NCBI RefSeq assembly: GCF_027257155.1 | Contig: NZ_JAPWDU010000006.1 | Location: forward strand, 434,001-498,000 | Length of the DNA: 64,000 bases | From: Cerasicoccus sp. TK19100 | GTDB taxonomy: Bacteria > Verrucomicrobiota > Verrucomicrobiia > Opitutales > Cerasicoccaceae | Direction of reading: 5' to 3' | In this document: positions 17,353-26,044 of the stretch, piece after piece | Layout: each line of letters begins with the position of its first letter | Numbering within the stretch: position 1 is the first letter of the stretch | Notes under the pieces: model-generated | What the model was told of the DNA's origin: nothing | Database searches by the model: none | Seen by the model: only the letters and a program-made list of their open reading frames with translations | Position numbers and translations under genes: made by a program

Positions 17353-20300
17353 TGAATCCTGTATTTCGTTTTTTTAGTTCCCTTGGGCTGACGGTGGCGC
17401 TGCTCGCGCTGTCGATCGTGCTGGTCTTTTTCGGAACGCTGGACCAAGTCCAGTGGGGCATCAACCACACGCAAAAGCTCTACTTCGAGAGTTGGGTGGT
17501 GATGTCGCCAGTGGTCTCGCTGATCAAGGTTTTCACCTCGCAGCAGTTCGATCCGGACCTGGCGCATATCACGTTTCCGCTGCCGGGTGGTTTCACACTC
17601 GGGGCGCTGTTGCTCATCAACCTGAGCTGCTCGCATTTCCGTTATTTCAAGGCGAGCTGGAAGAAGTCCGGCATCGCCGTGTTGCACCTCGGCGTGCTGT
17701 TGCTGATCGTCAGTGGCTTCACCACGAGCATGCTGCAGGAGGAAAGCCAAATGCGGATGGACGAGGGCGGGGCACCGGTCAATTACTCCACCGATTTCCG
17801 CGCGGCCGAGATCGTGCTGATCGATAAGTCCGCCGCCGACTCCGATACGGTCACCGCCATCCCGTTTAAGCTGGCCCTCGACGAGGACACGATCGCGCTG
17901 CCCAACGGCTTTACGCTGAACATCATCGCCGCCGTCCAAAACGGGGGCATGGGCATCCGCAATAATTTGCTCAACGACTACCAGAGCTTTGTCATACAAA
18001 GTGAGCAGCCCGGCGCGCCCAAAATGAGCGAAGAGCAGTTCCGCCAGGTCAATGGCACCATCGCGGGGCTGCGCGATCCGAACGTCGTGATGATCGGCAT
18101 GGACGGCACGCCATTGGTCAACGCTGCCGACCTGAATATGCAGGGCTTTGCGCCGCGCATGGACGGCATCGTCATTCAGCACCCACCGACCTTTAAAGAG
18201 GATGAGGCGAACATGGCCGCCGCCGCCGTGCAGGTCGTCGCCCCCAATGGCGAGGCGCTCGGCACGTGGTTGCTCAGTGCGGGGATCGGGCCGGAGTTTC
18301 CGGCGCAGGGCTTTGAATACGAGGGCAAGCGCTACGACCTCGGTCTGCGTTTCGAGCGCACGTATTTCCCGTTCACGCTGCAACTGATCGACTTTAAGCA
18401 CGACCGCTACCCGGGTACCAACATCCCGAAAAATTTCTCTAGTGATGTGATCATCAACAATCCGCAGACCGGCGAAAACCGCCCGACGCTGATCTACATG
18501 AACAACCCGCTGCGCTACGAGGGCTACACGTTTTTCCAAGCCAGCTTTGCCAACGAAGACACGACCTCGATCCTGCAAGTGGTGAGCAACGCGACTTGGT
18601 GGCTGCCGTATTTGGCGATCACCTTGGTCGGGCTGGGGATGACCATGCAGTTTGGCCTGAGTCTGATGACTTTCGCCAACCGCAAGTCGGCCAAGAAGGC
18701 CAAAGAAAGCAGTGACGCGACCACGCCGAGTGGCGGCGTACTCGTGCCGGGTATTTTCCTGGCGATCGGTTTGCTGATCACCGGTGCCGGATTTTTCCAG
18801 AAGCCGAAGTCGGACTTTGCAGTGCAAAGCTTTGCCGAGCTGCCGGTGCAGAGCGGTGGCCGTATCTTGCCGCTGGACTCCGTGGCGATCAACTCGCTGC
18901 GCATTATTCAGGGCCGCCAAAATGTCCGCCTGGATGACGGCCGGAAGCTGACCGCCAGCGAGTGGCTGCTTGATCTGGCTTACAAGCCGGAGCTGGCCGA
19001 CGATTACCCGGTCTTCCGCATCGTCAACGCCGAGGTGCTTGCGCTCTATGGCTGGCAGCAAACGGATCGCAAATATTTCTCGTGGAATGAGCTGAGCCCG
19101 GAGTTTTCGATGCTCGCCGAAATGGCGCGCCAAGTCCCCGATGAGGAAACGCAGCGTACGCCGTTCCACAAGGCGCTGATCAAGCTGACGAACGCCTTGA
19201 CCATGTATAACGCGCTGGGCCACTCGCTGGACCCCGGTGCCGATTATCAGGCGTGGGAGGAAGTCGCCGGCCCCGGCAGCGAAGCGTTGCGCCAGCGTGA
19301 GCAGGGTCAGCCGTTTGACGAAGCCGCGCTGACGCCCTTCATCGTGATGGCCGATTATTACATGCGCCTCGCGCAAACGGCGGATCTCGGCGTGACCGCG
19401 CCGCCGGCGGGCAGCGGGAGCAACGACTGGCTAAACATCGGCGAGGGAATGTTTACGACGATTCAAAGCGGCGAGCTGAGTGACGTGGTCAAGGGCTACG
19501 GCGCGTTGGGGGTTGCCTACCGCGAAGGGCAGCCCGAGGCATTTGCGCAAACGCTGGCCGAGATGAAGGCCGAGCTCGCCTTGCAATCCAGCGCCAGCCG
19601 TGTGCAGTTCGAAGAGCTGTTTAACGTCATGCAGCCGTTCTATTATACGATTATTATCTACGTGATGATTTTCTTCCTGGTTTGCGTTAGCTGGCTTAAG
19701 TGGTCGGCACCGCTTCAGCGTGCGGCGTTTTGGCTGATGGTGCTGGCACTGGTGGTGCACACTTTTGGGCTCTTTGCGCGCATGTATATTCAAGGGCGGC
19801 CACCGGTGACGAATCTCTACTCGTCGGCGATTTTCGTTGGCTGGGTGTCGATCATCCTGGGCGTGATTCTGGAGCGGATTTACCGCAACGGCGTGGGTAG
19901 CTTTGTCGCGTCGCTGATTGGCTTTGTGACGCTGATCATCGCGCATAACCTCGCGCTGACCGGCGACACGCTGGAAATGATGCGTGCCGTGCTCGATGAC
20001 AACTTCTGGCTGGCAACGCACGTGGTGATCATCACAGCGGGCTACGGCGCGGTCTTCCTGGCCGGCGCGCTGGGGCTGATTTACATTGTGCGCGGACTGA
20101 TGACGCCGGGGCTCGAGAAATCCACCGCCAAGACGCTCTACGGCATGAGCTACGGCATCACCTGCTTTGGGCTGCTGTTCAGTTTTGTCGGCACGATGTT
20201 GGGCGGCGTTTGGGCCGACCAGAGTTGGGGCCGTTTTTGGGGCTGGGACCCGAAGGAAAATGGCGCGTTGATCATCGTGCTTTGGGGTGCGCTGATGCTG

Positions 20301-20549
20301 CACGCACGCTGGGGCGGTTTGGTCAAAGAGCGCGGCTTCATGGTGCTCGCCGTGGGGGGCAATATCGTGACGGCGTGGAGCTGGTTCGGGACGAATTTGC
20401 TCGGCATCGGCCTGCACTCCTATGGGTTCCTGAGCGCGGCCTTCACTTGGCTAACGATCTTCTGGGTGAGCCAGCTGTTCTTCATCGCCATTGGCTTGAT
20501 TCCGCTGAAATACTGGTCAAGCTACAGCCGATGGAAAAAACAATCCTGA
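17352..20549 (+). CDS. ccsA: fused ResB-CcsA cytochrome c biogenesis protein
   Basis: 1065 residues. The N-terminal third resembles ResB/Ccs1 (membrane segments near 8-30, 75-95 and 110-130, a large periplasmic region, and a segment near 415-435). The C-terminal third is CcsA with several membrane segments and the haem-handling WWD motif WGRFWGWDPKENGALI. System II proteins carry haem across the membrane and attach it to CXXCH apocytochromes. A middle periplasmic domain (AELPVQSGGRILPLDS) is present, as in the Bacteroidetes-type fusions. It overlaps a lipoprotein gene on each side, indicating an operon. A diheme cytochrome fusion gene lies just downstream. Confidence 0.93.
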   Translation: MNPVFRFFSSLGLTVALLALSIVLVFFGTLDQVQWGINHTQKLYFESWVVMSPVVSLIKVFTSQQFDPDLAHITFPLPGGFTLGALLLINLSCSHFRYFKASWKKSGIAVLHLGVLLLIVSGFTTSMLQEESQMRMDEGGAPVNYSTDFRAAEIVLIDKSAADSDTVTAIPFKLALDEDTIALPNGFTLNIIAAVQNGGMGIRNNLLNDYQSFVIQSEQPGAPKMSEEQFRQVNGTIAGLRDPNVVMIGMDGTPLVNAADLNMQGFAPRMDGIVIQHPPTFKEDEANMAAAAVQVVAPNGEALGTWLLSAGIGPEFPAQGFEYEGKRYDLGLRFERTYFPFTLQLIDFKHDRYPGTNIPKNFSSDVIINNPQTGENRPTLIYMNNPLRYEGYTFFQASFANEDTTSILQVVSNATWWLPYLAITLVGLGMTMQFGLSLMTFANRKSAKKAKESSDATTPSGGVLVPGIFLAIGLLITGAGFFQKPKSDFAVQSFAELPVQSGGRILPLDSVAINSLRIIQGRQNVRLDDGRKLTASEWLLDLAYKPELADDYPVFRIVNAEVLALYGWQQTDRKYFSWNELSPEFSMLAEMARQVPDEETQRTPFHKALIKLTNALTMYNALGHSLDPGADYQAWEEVAGPGSEALRQREQGQPFDEAALTPFIVMADYYMRLAQTADLGVTAPPAGSGSNDWLNIGEGMFTTIQSGELSDVVKGYGALGVAYREGQPEAFAQTLAEMKAELALQSSASRVQFEELFNVMQPFYYTIIIYVMIFFLVCVSWLKWSAPLQRAAFWLMVLALVVHTFGLFARMYIQGRPPVTNLYSSAIFVGWVSIILGVILERIYRNGVGSFVASLIGFVTLIIAHNLALTGDTLEMMRAVLDDNFWLATHVVIITAGYGAVFLAGALGLIYIVRGLMTPGLEKSTAKTLYGMSYGITCFGLLFSFVGTMLGGVWADQSWGRFWGWDPKENGALIIVLWGALMLHARWGGLVKERGFMVLAVGGNIVTAWSWFGTNLLGIGLHSYGFLSAAFTWLTIFWVSQLFFIAIGLIPLKYWSSYSRWKKQS

Positions 20550-20689
20550 TCGTCCTTACGGTCATCGCCGCCCTTGGTTTGACCGCTTGCGAATCGTCAT
20601 CTGCAACTACTGATAATAGCCAATCAGAAGAGGTTCTCAAAATGCAACAAAAGCGCGAACAATATCAACCACAGGCCCCGGGTAACTGA
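20531..20689 (+). CDS. very small lipoprotein
   Basis: 52 residues: MEKTILIVLTVIAALGLTAC is a lipoprotein signal peptide with Cys20, followed by a 32-residue polar tail (KMQQKREQYQPQ). The ATG lies inside the end of ccsBA (19-base overlap in another frame). The short reading frame is supported by the clean lipobox and the operon position. Function unknown. Confidence 0.65.
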   Translation: MEKTILIVLTVIAALGLTACESSSATTDNSQSEEVLKMQQKREQYQPQAPGN

Positions 20690-20703
20690 GAACACATTAT
20701 CTT

Positions 20704-20913
20704 ATGAAAAAGATTCATATTACGTTCATCATTAGCTCTTTATTGGGCGCTTTTTTATTCGCTGGCTGCGAGAGTAAGCCGCTGACCCCTCGGGAGAAGC
20801 AGATTTACGAAAATGAGAAAGCTGAACTGGGTTACGAAAATCAGCAACAGCTTGAAGAAGTCGAGTATGAGCAAGGTTACGTCCCGACTGGCGATCCGCA
20901 GATCGATCCGTAA
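20704..20913 (+). CDS. small lipoprotein
   Basis: 69 residues with a lipobox (LFAGC, Cys22) and a Glu/Gln-rich tail (REKQIYENEKAELGYENQQQ). It lies 14 bases after the previous small lipoprotein and before a strong terminator, so it ends the ccsBA transcription unit. The acidic helical tail may form a coiled coil. Function unknown. Confidence 0.72.
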   Translation: MKKIHITFIISSLLGAFLFAGCESKPLTPREKQIYENEKAELGYENQQQLEEVEYEQGYVPTGDPQIDP

Positions 20914-20935
20914 AAATTTTGACTGGAAAAACGAG

Positions 20936-20964
20936 AAACCTAGGTAAAATTGCCTAGGTTTTTT
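20936..20964 (+). terminator. intrinsic terminator of the ccsBA unit
   Basis: Stem AAACCTAGG with CCTAGGTTT, 8-base loop, then TTT. It lies 22 bases after the lipoprotein stop. Confidence 0.88.
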
Positions 20965-21074
20965 GGTGAAACCACATCACTGCTTTGCTAACTAGCCACT
21001 GTTTTAAACAAAATTTGTAACAAACGACATTTTTTATAAAAAAAAACGTGCAAAGCCCTAATATTTTCCGGAAC

Positions 21075-21099
21075 ATGTCGTATATATTATTGACGACAT
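21075..21099. promoter_or_regulatory. operator-like dyad overlapping a -10 element
   Basis: TGTCGT (21076-21081) and ACGACA (21093-21098) form an inverted repeat with an 11-base AT spacer that contains TATATT, a plausible -10. A dimeric regulator bound here would block transcription of the triplet leader. The arrangement is suggestive only; no -35 is convincing. Confidence 0.35.
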
Positions 21100-21195
21100 A
21101 AGTGTTGGGTAAAACCAACCTTTCAGTCAGTAGTAGCAGTAGTAGTAGTAGTAGCAGCCAGTCCCCGTCCCTTAGCAGGGCGGGGACTATTTTTT
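21095..21195 (+). ncRNA. Ser-triplet leader or small RNA
   Basis: Three elements follow in order: a small hairpin GTTGG/CCAAC (21104-21119), ten in-frame AGT/AGC triplets (21129-21158), and an intrinsic terminator whose stem AGTCCCCG-CCC pairs with GGG-CGGGGACT (21160-21188) before six T. A frame from GTG 21102 reads Met-Leu-Gly-Lys-Thr-Asn-Leu-Ser-Val then ten Ser, which is the logic of an amino-acid attenuator (Ser codons just before a terminator). The GTG has no ribosome-binding site, so a non-coding RNA of about 100 bases with an unpaired (AGU)n segment is equally possible. The gene downstream is not a serine biosynthesis gene. Confidence 0.5.
21160..21195 (+). terminator. intrinsic terminator after the Ser-triplet tract
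   Basis: An 11-bp GC-rich stem with a single bulged T at 21168, loop TTAGCA, followed by ATTTTTT. It lies about 100 bases before the start of the dehydrogenase, so it either ends a small RNA or works as an attenuator. Confidence 0.88.
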
Positions 21196-21298
21196 GCCCA
21201 GTTGCTGTGTGCCTTGGATATTGCCAAAGGTCAGAAAAATTGACGACTTGCTGTGTTTATTGTGGAATAATTATTCCTATCGCTGACACTTAAGTAAC

Positions 21299-23932
21299 AT
21301 GGCACGAATTTTACTAGCTATCCTCTGCATGCTGAGCTCTACCTCGATCAGCGCGAATATTCAGCAAGCAGATACGGATCTACCATTTGATAATGTAAGT
21401 GCTTACTCCTTGGAAAATGCCTTTCCGGGTTTGAGTTTTTCTGACCCGATTACGATTACCACAGTGCCTGGAGAGAGTGATCGTGTATTTATTGGAGAGA
21501 AAGGGGGGATGTTGTGGGTGATCCCGGATTTGAATGCGCCTGTGCTCGAAAAACAGCAATTCCTCTCTTTAAAGTATATACAGAATGCTTGGGAATCTGG
21601 ATTACTCGGCGTGGCGTTTCACCCGGATTTCGCTAGCAACGGCTACTTTTACGTCTATTATACGCCTCATGAGTTCATTGATGGTGTACGGATTCGCTAC
21701 AACCGGCTTTCGCGTTTTCAAGTCTCTGCGGATGATCCGAATGTCGCGGATCCGACCAGCGAATTGATTCTAATTAATCAACTGGACAAAGATATTTTCC
21801 ATAATGCGGGAGACGTGCATTTTGGCAGCGATGGCTACCTCTACTTCACCAATGGAGATGGAGGAGATGCCAATGACAGCTACGATGTCGCTCAGCGGCT
21901 TGATTTGGACTATTTCGCCGGCTTGTTTCGCATTGATGTTGACCGGCTGCCCGGAAACCTGGAGCCCAACAGTCACCCGAGCGTGGTGCTAAATCCTGAG
22001 ACTGGGAAAGCCAATTATGCTATTCCGGCGGACAATCCCTGGGTTGGTGCCACCAGCTTTAATGGCAGTCCGGTGAATGCCGAAGAGGTGATCATGGAGT
22101 ATTTCGCAATAGGTCTGCGCAATCCGTTTCGATTTTGGATCGATGACACTTCGGGGAATATATGGATTGGCGATGTCGGGCAATACGCCCAAGAAGAGGT
22201 TGATATTTCGCGGGGCGGCGAAAATTTCGGCTGGGCCTACCGGGAAGGCCTGATTGATGGGTTTAAGAGCGATCAACAGCCCGAGGGCTTCGTCGAAACA
22301 CCTCCCATCCATGTTTATCCACGCAATGAGGGTCGTGCGATTATAGGTGGGCTGGTTTACCGCGAAGATTTTTATCCTGAACTAGCGGGTGCCTACGTGT
22401 TTGGGGACTACGTTTCAGGGCGTATTTGGGCGCTGCGTTACAATGGAGAATCGGTTTCCCGTGAGCTGCTTACGCAACAAACTTCGCTGACTGAATTTGA
22501 TCTGCATCCACAAACAGGTGAGATCTTAGTCAGCATTCGTGATAGTGGCGAGATTATGAAATTGGTCCGCAATGATGAGTTAGCAGCCTTACCGGAGACG
22601 CTCTCGGAAACAGGTGCTTTTACCTCACTGCAGGATATGACGCCCGCTGCCGGAGTTATCCCGTATGAGCCGAATGTCAGCTTTTGGTCCGACCATGCCA
22701 TCAAACAGCGTTGGTTTGCGTTGAGTGGTGAGGAGCCCTTTGACTATTCGCTCGATGAGGGCTGGACGGCACCCACTGGCGCGATTTGGGCCAAGCACTT
22801 CGAACTGGAACTGGAGCGGGGTAATCCAGACTCGCGAAAACGCATCGAAACGCGCTTTCTGGTAAAAACCGAAGCCGGCGCTTATGGTGTATCTTACCAG
22901 TGGAACGAGGCGGGAACCGAAGCCACCCTAGCGAGTGCCGATGGCGTGGATATTGCCTTGGATATCGTTGATGAGCACGGGTTTGAAAAAACGCAAACGT
23001 GGCGCATTCCCAGCCGGTCTGAGTGCATGCAGTGCCACAGTGCGGTATCCGGTTTTGCGCTGAGCTTTAATGCACGGCAGCTAAACCGCTCCGATGAGTT
23101 TGCGGGGCAGTACCAAAACGTGTTGGCTGGGCTGACTGCCATGGGGTATTTGGCTGGAGGGCCAGACAGCGAGGAGGTCAAATACATCCCAGCTTTTGCG
23201 ACCAAAACAGACGAATCGCAGAGTTTGGAATTTCGAGCGAGAAGCTACTTGGCGGTCAATTGCGCACAATGCCACCAGCCCGGTGGTGCCGCGATATCGG
23301 ATATTGATTTGCGCCCGCATCGCAGTTTGCGAGGGACGGGGATGATCAACGCTTTGCCCGGCAACGACGCTGGAGGCAATGGCGATCCGGACAACCGCGT
23401 TATCGTTCCGGGGGACCCCGACCACTCTGTGCTGCTGCAGCGACTTTGTGCCTGCAACGGCTTTACCCGAATGCCCCCTCTGGCGACTTTCGAAATCGAT
23501 GATGAGGGCGTGGCGCTGATCCGTGATTGGATTTTATCGCTAGCCGGATATGAATCCTACCATGAGTGGATTGAGAATTATTTCAGCCTAACAGCGCCTG
23601 AATCCGCTGCAGATGTCGATGCTGATGGCGATGGCTTTTCGAATGAATTTGAGCATCTCGCTGGCACGAATCCGAACCGATTTGCGGATGCCTGGCAGCC
23701 AACATTCCAGATGGACGGTGATCAGTTGCAACTCCAGTATCAAACTGTTCGCAACTTACCGCTGTTGATTGAAGCTTCGAATGATCTCGTTGATTGGCAA
23801 CTTTGGGAGCAGGGACCGCAGTCTCTGCTTTCGACCGAGGGCGGAGCCACCATGGTTCATGATCTCGAGTTGGAGAGTCCGCTTTTTTTGCGGTTTGTAT
23901 TTCCTGGAATTCCAGATTCCACCGAAGACTAG
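21299..23932 (+). CDS. PQQ-type sugar dehydrogenase fused to diheme cytochrome
   Basis: 877 residues with a signal peptide (ILLAILCMLSSTSISA). Residues about 35-430 are a glucose/sorbosone dehydrogenase propeller (GLLGVAFHPDF, HNAGDVHFGSDGYLYF, GLRNPFRFW, GENFGWAYREG). Residues about 450-750 are a diheme cytochrome region like the SO2930/HNE_0200 family, with haem sites CMQCH and CAQCH and a possible Met ligand in RMPPL. A thrombospondin-3-like stretch (DVDADGDGFSNEFE) and a beta domain follow. It would oxidise a sugar or polyol in the periplasm and pass electrons to its own haems. Haem attachment would depend on CcsBA, encoded just upstream. Confidence 0.88.
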   Translation: MARILLAILCMLSSTSISANIQQADTDLPFDNVSAYSLENAFPGLSFSDPITITTVPGESDRVFIGEKGGMLWVIPDLNAPVLEKQQFLSLKYIQNAWESGLLGVAFHPDFASNGYFYVYYTPHEFIDGVRIRYNRLSRFQVSADDPNVADPTSELILINQLDKDIFHNAGDVHFGSDGYLYFTNGDGGDANDSYDVAQRLDLDYFAGLFRIDVDRLPGNLEPNSHPSVVLNPETGKANYAIPADNPWVGATSFNGSPVNAEEVIMEYFAIGLRNPFRFWIDDTSGNIWIGDVGQYAQEEVDISRGGENFGWAYREGLIDGFKSDQQPEGFVETPPIHVYPRNEGRAIIGGLVYREDFYPELAGAYVFGDYVSGRIWALRYNGESVSRELLTQQTSLTEFDLHPQTGEILVSIRDSGEIMKLVRNDELAALPETLSETGAFTSLQDMTPAAGVIPYEPNVSFWSDHAIKQRWFALSGEEPFDYSLDEGWTAPTGAIWAKHFELELERGNPDSRKRIETRFLVKTEAGAYGVSYQWNEAGTEATLASADGVDIALDIVDEHGFEKTQTWRIPSRSECMQCHSAVSGFALSFNARQLNRSDEFAGQYQNVLAGLTAMGYLAGGPDSEEVKYIPAFATKTDESQSLEFRARSYLAVNCAQCHQPGGAAISDIDLRPHRSLRGTGMINALPGNDAGGNGDPDNRVIVPGDPDHSVLLQRLCACNGFTRMPPLATFEIDDEGVALIRDWILSLAGYESYHEWIENYFSLTAPESAADVDADGDGFSNEFEHLAGTNPNRFADAWQPTFQMDGDQLQLQYQTVRNLPLLIEASNDLVDWQLWEQGPQSLLSTEGGATMVHDLELESPLFLRFVFPGIPDSTED

Positions 23933-24043
23933 TAAAGCAGGCGTTTCGCGAGAGTTTACGGCCTAGTGCTTGCCCGAAAAGGGCAGTAATTCCGCAGCGA
24001 ATGGTTGCATGCGGGGCGGTGGCGGTTCAGGTTGGTGGTTGGT

Positions 24044-25417
24044 ATGCCGCGTAATGATCAACCTTCGCTGTTTCAATCTGACGAGCCTAAAACGGGTGCG
24101 CAGGTTGGGGGGACTCCGGCGAAAGCAAAGGCGCATCAGCCGCTGGCGGTTAGGATGCGGCCGCGGAATTTATCCGAAGTTATTGGGCAGGAGCACTTGT
24201 TGGGCGAGGATTGCCTGCTGCCGCGGTTGATCAAGGCGGATTCCTTCGGCAGTCTGCTGTTTTACGGTCCCCCGGGCTGTGGTAAGACGACGATGGCCGA
24301 GGTGATTGCGGAAGAAACTGGTAGCCATTGCGTGCGTTTAAATGCCGTGCTGTCGAACGTGGCCGAGCTGCGCGACGTGCTTCGGATGGCCCGCTATCAG
24401 CCCGATCAGCGAACGATACTTTTCATCGACGAAATTCACCGTTTCAACAAGGCGCAGCAAGACCTGCTCTTGCCCGATGTCGAGGCCGGACACGTGCGCC
24501 TGATTGGGGCGACGACTCATAACCCTGGCTTTTATGTCATTCCGCCCTTGCTTTCGCGGAGCCATCTATTCCGGCTGGAACCGCTGCCCGAAGACGCGGT
24601 GGTCAAGGTGCTGCGACGGGCGCTGGAGGACGAGGAGCGCGGGCTCGGCAAAACCCATTGCACGGCACCGGACGAGGTGTTAATCGGCCTGGCGCGCCTG
24701 TGTGATGGCGATACCCGTCGCGCGCTCAATGCGCTGGAGACATTGGTGCTCAGCAAGCCGATGGGGAGCAAGGCGACCACGGAGGATTTAAAGGTCTTCG
24801 CCCGGGAACGGCAGATTCGTTACGACAACAACGAGGACGAGCACTACGACACGATTTCTGCCTACATCAAGAGCATGCGCGGGGGCGATCCCGACGCGGC
24901 GCTTTACTGGTTGGCTAAGATGCTGGCCGGCGGCGAAGATCCGCGGTTCATTGCCCGGCGGCTCGTGATTTTGGCCAGCGAGGATATTGGCATGGCGGAC
25001 TCTCGTGCGCTGCCGCTGGCGGTGTCGGCGTTTCAGGCTTGTGAGTTTATCGGCATGCCTGAGTGTGAGCTGAACCTTGCTCACGTGACGGTGTTTTTGG
25101 CCTGCGCGCCCAAGAGCAACTCGACCACGATGGCGATCAGCGCGGCCAAGCAAGCGATCCGCAACGGGCCTCTGCAAGCCGTGCCAATGTGGCTCCGCGA
25201 TGCCCATACGAAGCTCAATAAGCAGCTTGGGCAGGGCGAGGGGTATCGCTATAGCCACGATTACCCGGAAGCCGTTTCCGGACAGGAATACATGATCGAG
25301 CCTCAAACTTTTTACCGGCCTAAGAAGTCCGGTGCCGAGACCGCTATTGGCGAACGGCTGGCACAGTGGCGGACCATTAAGGCCGAGATCCAGCGCAGTG
25401 AGGGAGGTCAGGAGTGA
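24044..25417 (+). CDS. rarA: replication-associated recombination protein A
   Basis: About 457 residues from the ATG of MPRNDQPSLFQSD; the frame is open 39 bases further upstream. It is an AAA+ ATPase of the RarA/MgsA/WRNIP1 family acting at stalled replication forks. Motifs: LAVRMRPRNLSEVIGQEHLL, Walker A GPPGCGKTT, Walker B LFIDEIHRF, sensor GATTHNP, arginine finger region LLSRSHLF, and the C-terminal tetramerisation domain with SMRGGDPDAALYWLAKML. Full length for the family (E. coli about 447). Confidence 0.97.
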   Translation: MPRNDQPSLFQSDEPKTGAQVGGTPAKAKAHQPLAVRMRPRNLSEVIGQEHLLGEDCLLPRLIKADSFGSLLFYGPPGCGKTTMAEVIAEETGSHCVRLNAVLSNVAELRDVLRMARYQPDQRTILFIDEIHRFNKAQQDLLLPDVEAGHVRLIGATTHNPGFYVIPPLLSRSHLFRLEPLPEDAVVKVLRRALEDEERGLGKTHCTAPDEVLIGLARLCDGDTRRALNALETLVLSKPMGSKATTEDLKVFARERQIRYDNNEDEHYDTISAYIKSMRGGDPDAALYWLAKMLAGGEDPRFIARRLVILASEDIGMADSRALPLAVSAFQACEFIGMPECELNLAHVTVFLACAPKSNSTTMAISAAKQAIRNGPLQAVPMWLRDAHTKLNKQLGQGEGYRYSHDYPEAVSGQEYMIEPQTFYRPKKSGAETAIGERLAQWRTIKAEIQRSEGGQE

Positions 25418-25498
25418 AAGTGCTCTAACTGTGGGCTGTTGACCCGTGTGGGAACTTGTCGCTTGAGCATTGGTCCTTAGTGGCTTAGAAATTAGTTC

Positions 25499-26041
25499 AT
25501 GAAATTTGCAGAAAACCTTCGATATGGTCTGGCGCTGTTGTTGCTGATGGCGACCGGAGCGCTGCATGGGCAAGTGGCAGAGGGGCAAAAGCTCGAGCCG
25601 GAGCTTGGCCTATACTTGGATATCAATGAAGAGGAGTGGGGGGCCGCCCAGCTCAACTTGCGCATCGTGAATAACAATTTCCAGGCATATTTCATGGACG
25701 CCGAAGGTCTTCTGGTACCGCCACCGGTGGATAAGCTGATCGTTCACTATTCAAATTTTGTGCGGAAATCCAACGCCAACATGACCATCACCCTTGAGCC
25801 CAGCGGCCTGATGATGACGTCTCCGCGCGTTATCTCGCCGCCATATCGCTATCAGGTGCGTCTGTTTTTAAAGAAGACCGTGAACCCTGATGCCTACTAC
25901 AAGGATAGCTACGAGGAGAAGGAGTTTATCGGCATGCATATTTTAGATCAATTAGGCGGCGACAAGCTGGAGCTGACGTCGGTTACTCCGACCAGCGTGG
26001 AAGTGGAGACACCTGCCGAGGAAGAGAAAGCGGCAAACTAA
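25499..26041 (+). CDS. secreted protein of unknown function
   Basis: 180 residues. The signal peptide LRYGLALLLLMATGALHG is followed by a beta-rich domain (LGLYLDINEEEWGAAQLNLR, PYRYQVRLFLKK) and an acidic tail (VEVETPAEEEKAAN). No family recognised. It begins 81 bases after rarA and ends 3 bases before the holin-like gene, so those two are likely cotranscribed. Confidence 0.78.
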   Translation: MKFAENLRYGLALLLLMATGALHGQVAEGQKLEPELGLYLDINEEEWGAAQLNLRIVNNNFQAYFMDAEGLLVPPPVDKLIVHYSNFVRKSNANMTITLEPSGLMMTSPRVISPPYRYQVRLFLKKTVNPDAYYKDSYEEKEFIGMHILDQLGGDKLELTSVTPTSVEVETPAEEEKAAN

Positions 26042-26044
26042 GGC

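Larger units (their letters stand above)
20965..21298. other. AT-rich intergenic region with leader/sRNA
   Basis: About 330 bases without a conventional gene. Apart from the operator-like dyad and the triplet-repeat leader listed separately, I see an A/T-rich stretch (21020-21050, with a run of nine A) upstream of the candidate promoter and about 100 bases of unstructured sequence between the terminator and the dehydrogenase start. Confidence 0.6.

Noticed and set aside
16929-19376. 815-codon open frame antisense to ccsBA
   Set aside because: Arg/His/Gln-rich shadow frame of a high-GC gene; no signature motifs, while the opposite strand has a complete ResB-CcsA protein.
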